In this document: one piece after another, positions 61,584-64,000 of the stretch | Numbering within the stretch: position 1 is the stretch's first letter | Layout of the letters: each line of letters opens with the position of its first letter | Assembly: GCF_030317115.1 (NCBI RefSeq) | Contig: NZ_JASZYF010000016.1 | Coordinates: 1-64,000, forward strand | Source: Variovorax gracilis | Lineage (GTDB): Bacteria; Pseudomonadota; Gammaproteobacteria; Burkholderiales; Burkholderiaceae_C | Direction: 5' to 3' | Length of the DNA stretch: 64,000 nt | Made by a program: the position numbers and the translations under genes | The notes under the pieces: model-generated | The model's database searches: none | The model's input: the letters and a program-made list of their open reading frames with translations, nothing else | What the model was told of the DNA's origin: nothing

Positions 61584-62315
61584 TCAGGCGGCTTCGAGCG
61601 CCGGTTGGGCCGCCGCTTCGACGGCCACGTAATCGTGGTACAGCGCCGTCGTGTAGAGCAGGCGCATCTGGGCGCCGACCTCGCAGATCTTCAGGCAGCG
61701 CTGCTGCAGCTCGACGGTGGTCGCGTGCTCCAGCACGATCTGGTAGCCGCGCTCGCCGTGGATCTCGTCCGAGACGATGTGCAGGTCGAAGAACTCCACT
61801 TCTTCGTCCGTGAAGCCGTACTTGTCGCGCAGCGTGGGCGTCTGCTTGCGGTAGATCGAAGGCACCTGCGACTCCAGCCCCACGACGAGGCCGGCGACGG
61901 CCACGATCGGGTCTTCGCGCATCGCCACGGCGTAGCACCAGCTCTGCAGGCCGCGCGTGGTGGGTGACATGTTGTCGGGGTCGGTCACGCGCTCGCGCGT
62001 GGTGCCGCAGGCTTCGGCGAAGCGGATCAGCAGGTCGGTGTGGCGGTCGCCGCCGATCTCTTCCTCGTACATGTTGGCAAGCAGGAAGTCCTTGGCTTCG
62101 GTGTAGCGGTCGGGCATGCGTGCATACAGATAGCCCAGGTAGTCGGCGAAGGGGCCGACGTAGTGGTAATGGTTTTCCGCCCAGCGAGCGAGGTGTGCGC
62201 GACTCAGCGTGCCGCCGGCCCAGGCGAGGCTGAACGGGGATGTGTTGGCGCTCTTGCCCTTGATGGCGTTTTCGAGAGCGGTCCGGAATTCGTCGCGATT
62301 CATGAGGGCGGGCAT
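61584..62315 (-). CDS. Iron-containing redox enzyme, heme-oxygenase-like diiron (HDO) family
   Basis: A 243-residue all-alpha protein of the TenA/PqqC/CADD-like superfamily. Candidate metal ligands are spread in ARWAENHYHYVGPF, MYEEEIGGDRHTDLL and FDLHIVSDEIHGERG, the pattern of HDO oxidases that carry out oxidative cleavage or C-H functionalisation. ATG 62315 follows CAGGAG. It is first in the operon, with two ferredoxins behind it, which fits an O2-dependent enzyme needing electrons. The reaction is unknown. Confidence 0.8.
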   Translation of the reverse strand: MPALMNRDEFRTALENAIKGKSANTSPFSLAWAGGTLSRAHLARWAENHYHYVGPFADYLGYLYARMPDRYTEAKDFLLANMYEEEIGGDRHTDLLIRFAEACGTTRERVTDPDNMSPTTRGLQSWCYAVAMREDPIVAVAGLVVGLESQVPSIYRKQTPTLRDKYGFTDEEVEFFDLHIVSDEIHGERGYQIVLEHATTVELQQRCLKICEVGAQMRLLYTTALYHDYVAVEAAAQPALEAA

Positions 62316-62356
62316 GCGGGCTCCTGGTTCGAGAGGTGGATGGGTGGACTCATCAT

Positions 62357-62444
62357 GAATACTGTATACCAAATAGCCTGACTTCTGCAACTAGGCTCCC
62401 TGAGAAAGGCGCAATCTTGCCTATCTTGTTGGTATACAGTATTC
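62357..62444. promoter_or_regulatory. Two inverted 16-bp operators in the divergent promoter
   Basis: GAATACTGTATACCAA at 62357-62372 and its exact reverse complement TTGGTATACAGTATTC at 62429-62444 are separated by 56 bp. Each lies 30-42 bp before one of the two divergent start codons (62315 minus, 62475 plus). The palindromic GTATAC core is the usual type of GntR/FadR-family operator, and the GntR gene downstream has GTATACC in its own promoter. Confidence 0.8.
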
Positions 62445-62474
62445 TTAAAAAGACAATCACTGAACTATCCGGAC

Positions 62475-63935
62475 ATGACCCACGCTCCATTGGCACTTTT
62501 CCAGAACCACATCGACGGGGCTTGGGTTTCCAGCCGAACCGATCGCACCTTCGACGACATCGACCCTGCCGACGCCCGCCAGGTGGTGGGGCGCTTCCAG
62601 GCTTCGTCCGCCGACGACGCCAGTGCGGCCGTGGCGGCGGCGGCGGCGGCTTTCGATGGCTGGCGGAAGACGCCTGTGTCCCGACGCGCCGCGATCCTCA
62701 ACGCCGCGGCGCAATACCTGGAAGCCAATGCCGCGCAGTTCGCCGAGGAACTCACGCGCGAAGAAGGCAAGCCGCTGGCGCAGGCTCGCGACGAAATCCT
62801 GCGTTCGGCGCAGACGCTGCGCTTCTATGCGGTGGAGGGCCAGTCTTTCTCGGGCGAAACCTTCCCGCAGGATGACCCGGACATGGTGGTCTACAGCCAG
62901 CGCGAGCCGCTCGGCGTGGTGACGGTCATCAGCCCGTGGAACTTTCCGGTGTCGATCCCCGCGCGCAAGATCGCGCCGGCGCTGGTGACCGGCAACACCG
63001 TGGTCTTCAAGCCGTCTTCGGACGCGCCGCTCTCGGGACTGCGGCTGGCCGAGGCGCTGATCCAGGCCGGCCTGCCCAAGGGTGTTCTCAACTTCATCAC
63101 GGGGCGCGCCTCGGAGGTCGGCCCGGTCATCACCGAGTCGCCCGCGGTGCGCGCCATCTCCTTCACCGGCTCGACGGCGGCCGGCGAGCAGATCCACCGC
63201 GCCGCCGCCATGACCACGCGCACCCAGATGGAACTGGGCGGCAAGAACCCGCTGATCGTGATGGACGACGCCGACCTCGACAAGGCTGTCGATCTCGTCA
63301 TCAAGGGCGGCCTGTCGCTCAGCGGGCAGGCCTGCACCGGCACCAGCCGGGTGCTGGTGATGAAGAAGGTCAAGGCCGACTTCACCGACAGGTTGGTCGC
63401 CAGGGTGCGCGCCCTCAAGGTCGGCAGCGGCATGACGCCCGGCATGGACATCGGCCCCCTCGCCACCCGCAAGCAACTGGAGACGGTGCTCGGCTATATC
63501 GAGATCGGCAAGTCCGAGGCCACGCTGCTGTGCGGTGGCGAGCGGCTCGTCGACGGCGAATTCGCCCATGGCTTCTACGTGGCGCCGGCGATCTTCACCG
63601 ACGTGACCCAGCAGATGCGCATCGCCCGCGAGGAGATCTTCGGGCCCGTGATCGCGATCATCGAGGTCGACAGCTACGAGGACGCGATCGCCAAGGCCAA
63701 CGACACCGAGTACGGCTTGTCCGCAGCCATCTGCACCACCAGCCCGGTGCACGCGCACCGCTTCGCGCAGGACATCCAGTCGGGCACCGTGAAGATTAAC
63801 CGCACCACCACCGGCAACCTGATCAACGCGCCTTTCGGCGGACTGAAGCGATCGAGCACCTCGACCTTCCGCGAGTCGGGCCGCACCGGGCTCGAGTTCT
63901 ATACGCAGATCAAGACCGTCTACCGCGGCTGCTGA
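62475..63935 (+). CDS. Aldehyde dehydrogenase (NAD(P)+)
   Basis: A 486-residue aldehyde dehydrogenase. VISPWNFPVSIPARKIAPAL, the FTGSTAAG cofactor loop, Glu in MELGGKNP and the catalytic Cys in SGQACTGTSRV are present. It resembles the semialdehyde and 2,5-dioxovalerate branch more than betaine-aldehyde enzymes, but substrate is not determinable. It is divergent from the HDO operon and shares the paired operator, so it should oxidise an aldehyde made in the same pathway. Confidence 0.92.
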   Translation: MTHAPLALFQNHIDGAWVSSRTDRTFDDIDPADARQVVGRFQASSADDASAAVAAAAAAFDGWRKTPVSRRAAILNAAAQYLEANAAQFAEELTREEGKPLAQARDEILRSAQTLRFYAVEGQSFSGETFPQDDPDMVVYSQREPLGVVTVISPWNFPVSIPARKIAPALVTGNTVVFKPSSDAPLSGLRLAEALIQAGLPKGVLNFITGRASEVGPVITESPAVRAISFTGSTAAGEQIHRAAAMTTRTQMELGGKNPLIVMDDADLDKAVDLVIKGGLSLSGQACTGTSRVLVMKKVKADFTDRLVARVRALKVGSGMTPGMDIGPLATRKQLETVLGYIEIGKSEATLLCGGERLVDGEFAHGFYVAPAIFTDVTQQMRIAREEIFGPVIAIIEVDSYEDAIAKANDTEYGLSAAICTTSPVHAHRFAQDIQSGTVKINRTTTGNLINAPFGGLKRSSTSTFRESGRTGLEFYTQIKTVYRGC

Positions 63936-63964
63936 TCCTCCCTTCCCTCTCGCAGAGATACCTC

Positions 63965-64000
63965 ATGAAAACCGCGCTCAAGCTCGAACTCGAAGAAGCC
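63965..64000 (+). CDS. Start of an unidentified gene (partial)
   Basis: An ATG 29 bp after the aldehyde dehydrogenase stop opens a frame MKTALKLELEEA that runs off the window. It continues the ALDH operon. This N-terminus is reminiscent of GlcG/HbpS-type small proteins, but 12 residues are too few to assign it. Confidence 0.45.
   Translation, partial: MKTALKLELEEA

Noticed and set aside
1..64000. CRISPR arrays, transposases, integrases and prophage genes
   Set aside because: I saw no regular spaced repeats, no insertion-sequence genes and no phage structural genes anywhere in the window.

Overview
This window is high-GC, densely packed chromosomal DNA that reads as a betaproteobacterium of the Burkholderiales, most likely a Comamonadaceae/Variovorax-type soil bacterium. 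The evidence is the glyQ-glyS-gmhB-plsC-YgjP gene order, corC-lnt, Bug-family binding proteins paired with TctD/TctE two-component systems, a red-type (form IC) RubisCO operon with CbbX, and many lone solute-binding proteins. The genus is an inference from gene content, not from a database search.

Layout. 1-103: 3' end of a 5S rRNA gene and its terminator. 124-7220: fatty-acid and aromatic metabolism (metallo-beta-lactamase-fold hydrolase, fadD, lipase-like hydrolase, PheC-like periplasmic dehydratase, hpd with a divergent Lrp-type regulator, GNAT). 7408-9842: corC and lnt. 9865-17604: a catabolic/transport block (FAD oxidase, three-part ABC importer, creatininase-family amidohydrolase, flavodoxin-fold reductase, RutR-like TetR regulator, periplasmic asparaginase) lying between lnt and the housekeeping run glyQ-glyS-gmhB-plsC-YgjP (17785-23118). 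23162-33070: hydrolase, orphan binding protein, LysR regulator and divergent PLP enzyme, PH-domain protein, bestrophin, a large lipoprotein, and an AhpD-fold protein coupled to a class III nucleotidyl cyclase.

33092-47487: an arylsulfatase, then a notable block in which a two-subunit ATP-citrate-lyase-like enzyme and an MFS carrier are flanked on both sides by a Bug binding protein and a TctD/TctE pair, with no TctA/TctB permease. The large subunit is about 300 residues longer than the classical one and its citrate-synthase-like domain has lost the usual DHG-type histidine, so citrate may not be the substrate.

47631-56155: TerC-type membrane protein and a Usp protein, then the Calvin-cycle operon cbbLSXYFPZ (minus strand) with divergent cbbR. 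It encodes RubisCO, its activase, phosphoribulokinase, fructose bisphosphatase and two sugar-phosphate phosphatases, but not transketolase, aldolase, GAPDH, PGK or epimerase, which must lie elsewhere.

56173-64000: an orphan binding lipoprotein and a hypothetical lipoprotein, then a GntR regulator and a tightly overlapped operon (heme-oxygenase-like diiron protein, two 2Fe-2S ferredoxins, an unrecognised 104-residue protein, a TSUP exporter, an ornithine-cyclodeaminase-like enzyme) divergent from an aldehyde dehydrogenase. The divergent promoter carries a perfect 16-bp sequence twice in opposite orientations, and its GTATACC core recurs upstream of the GntR gene. Together with the ATP-citrate-lyase-like block, this is the best candidate for an undescribed system in the window.
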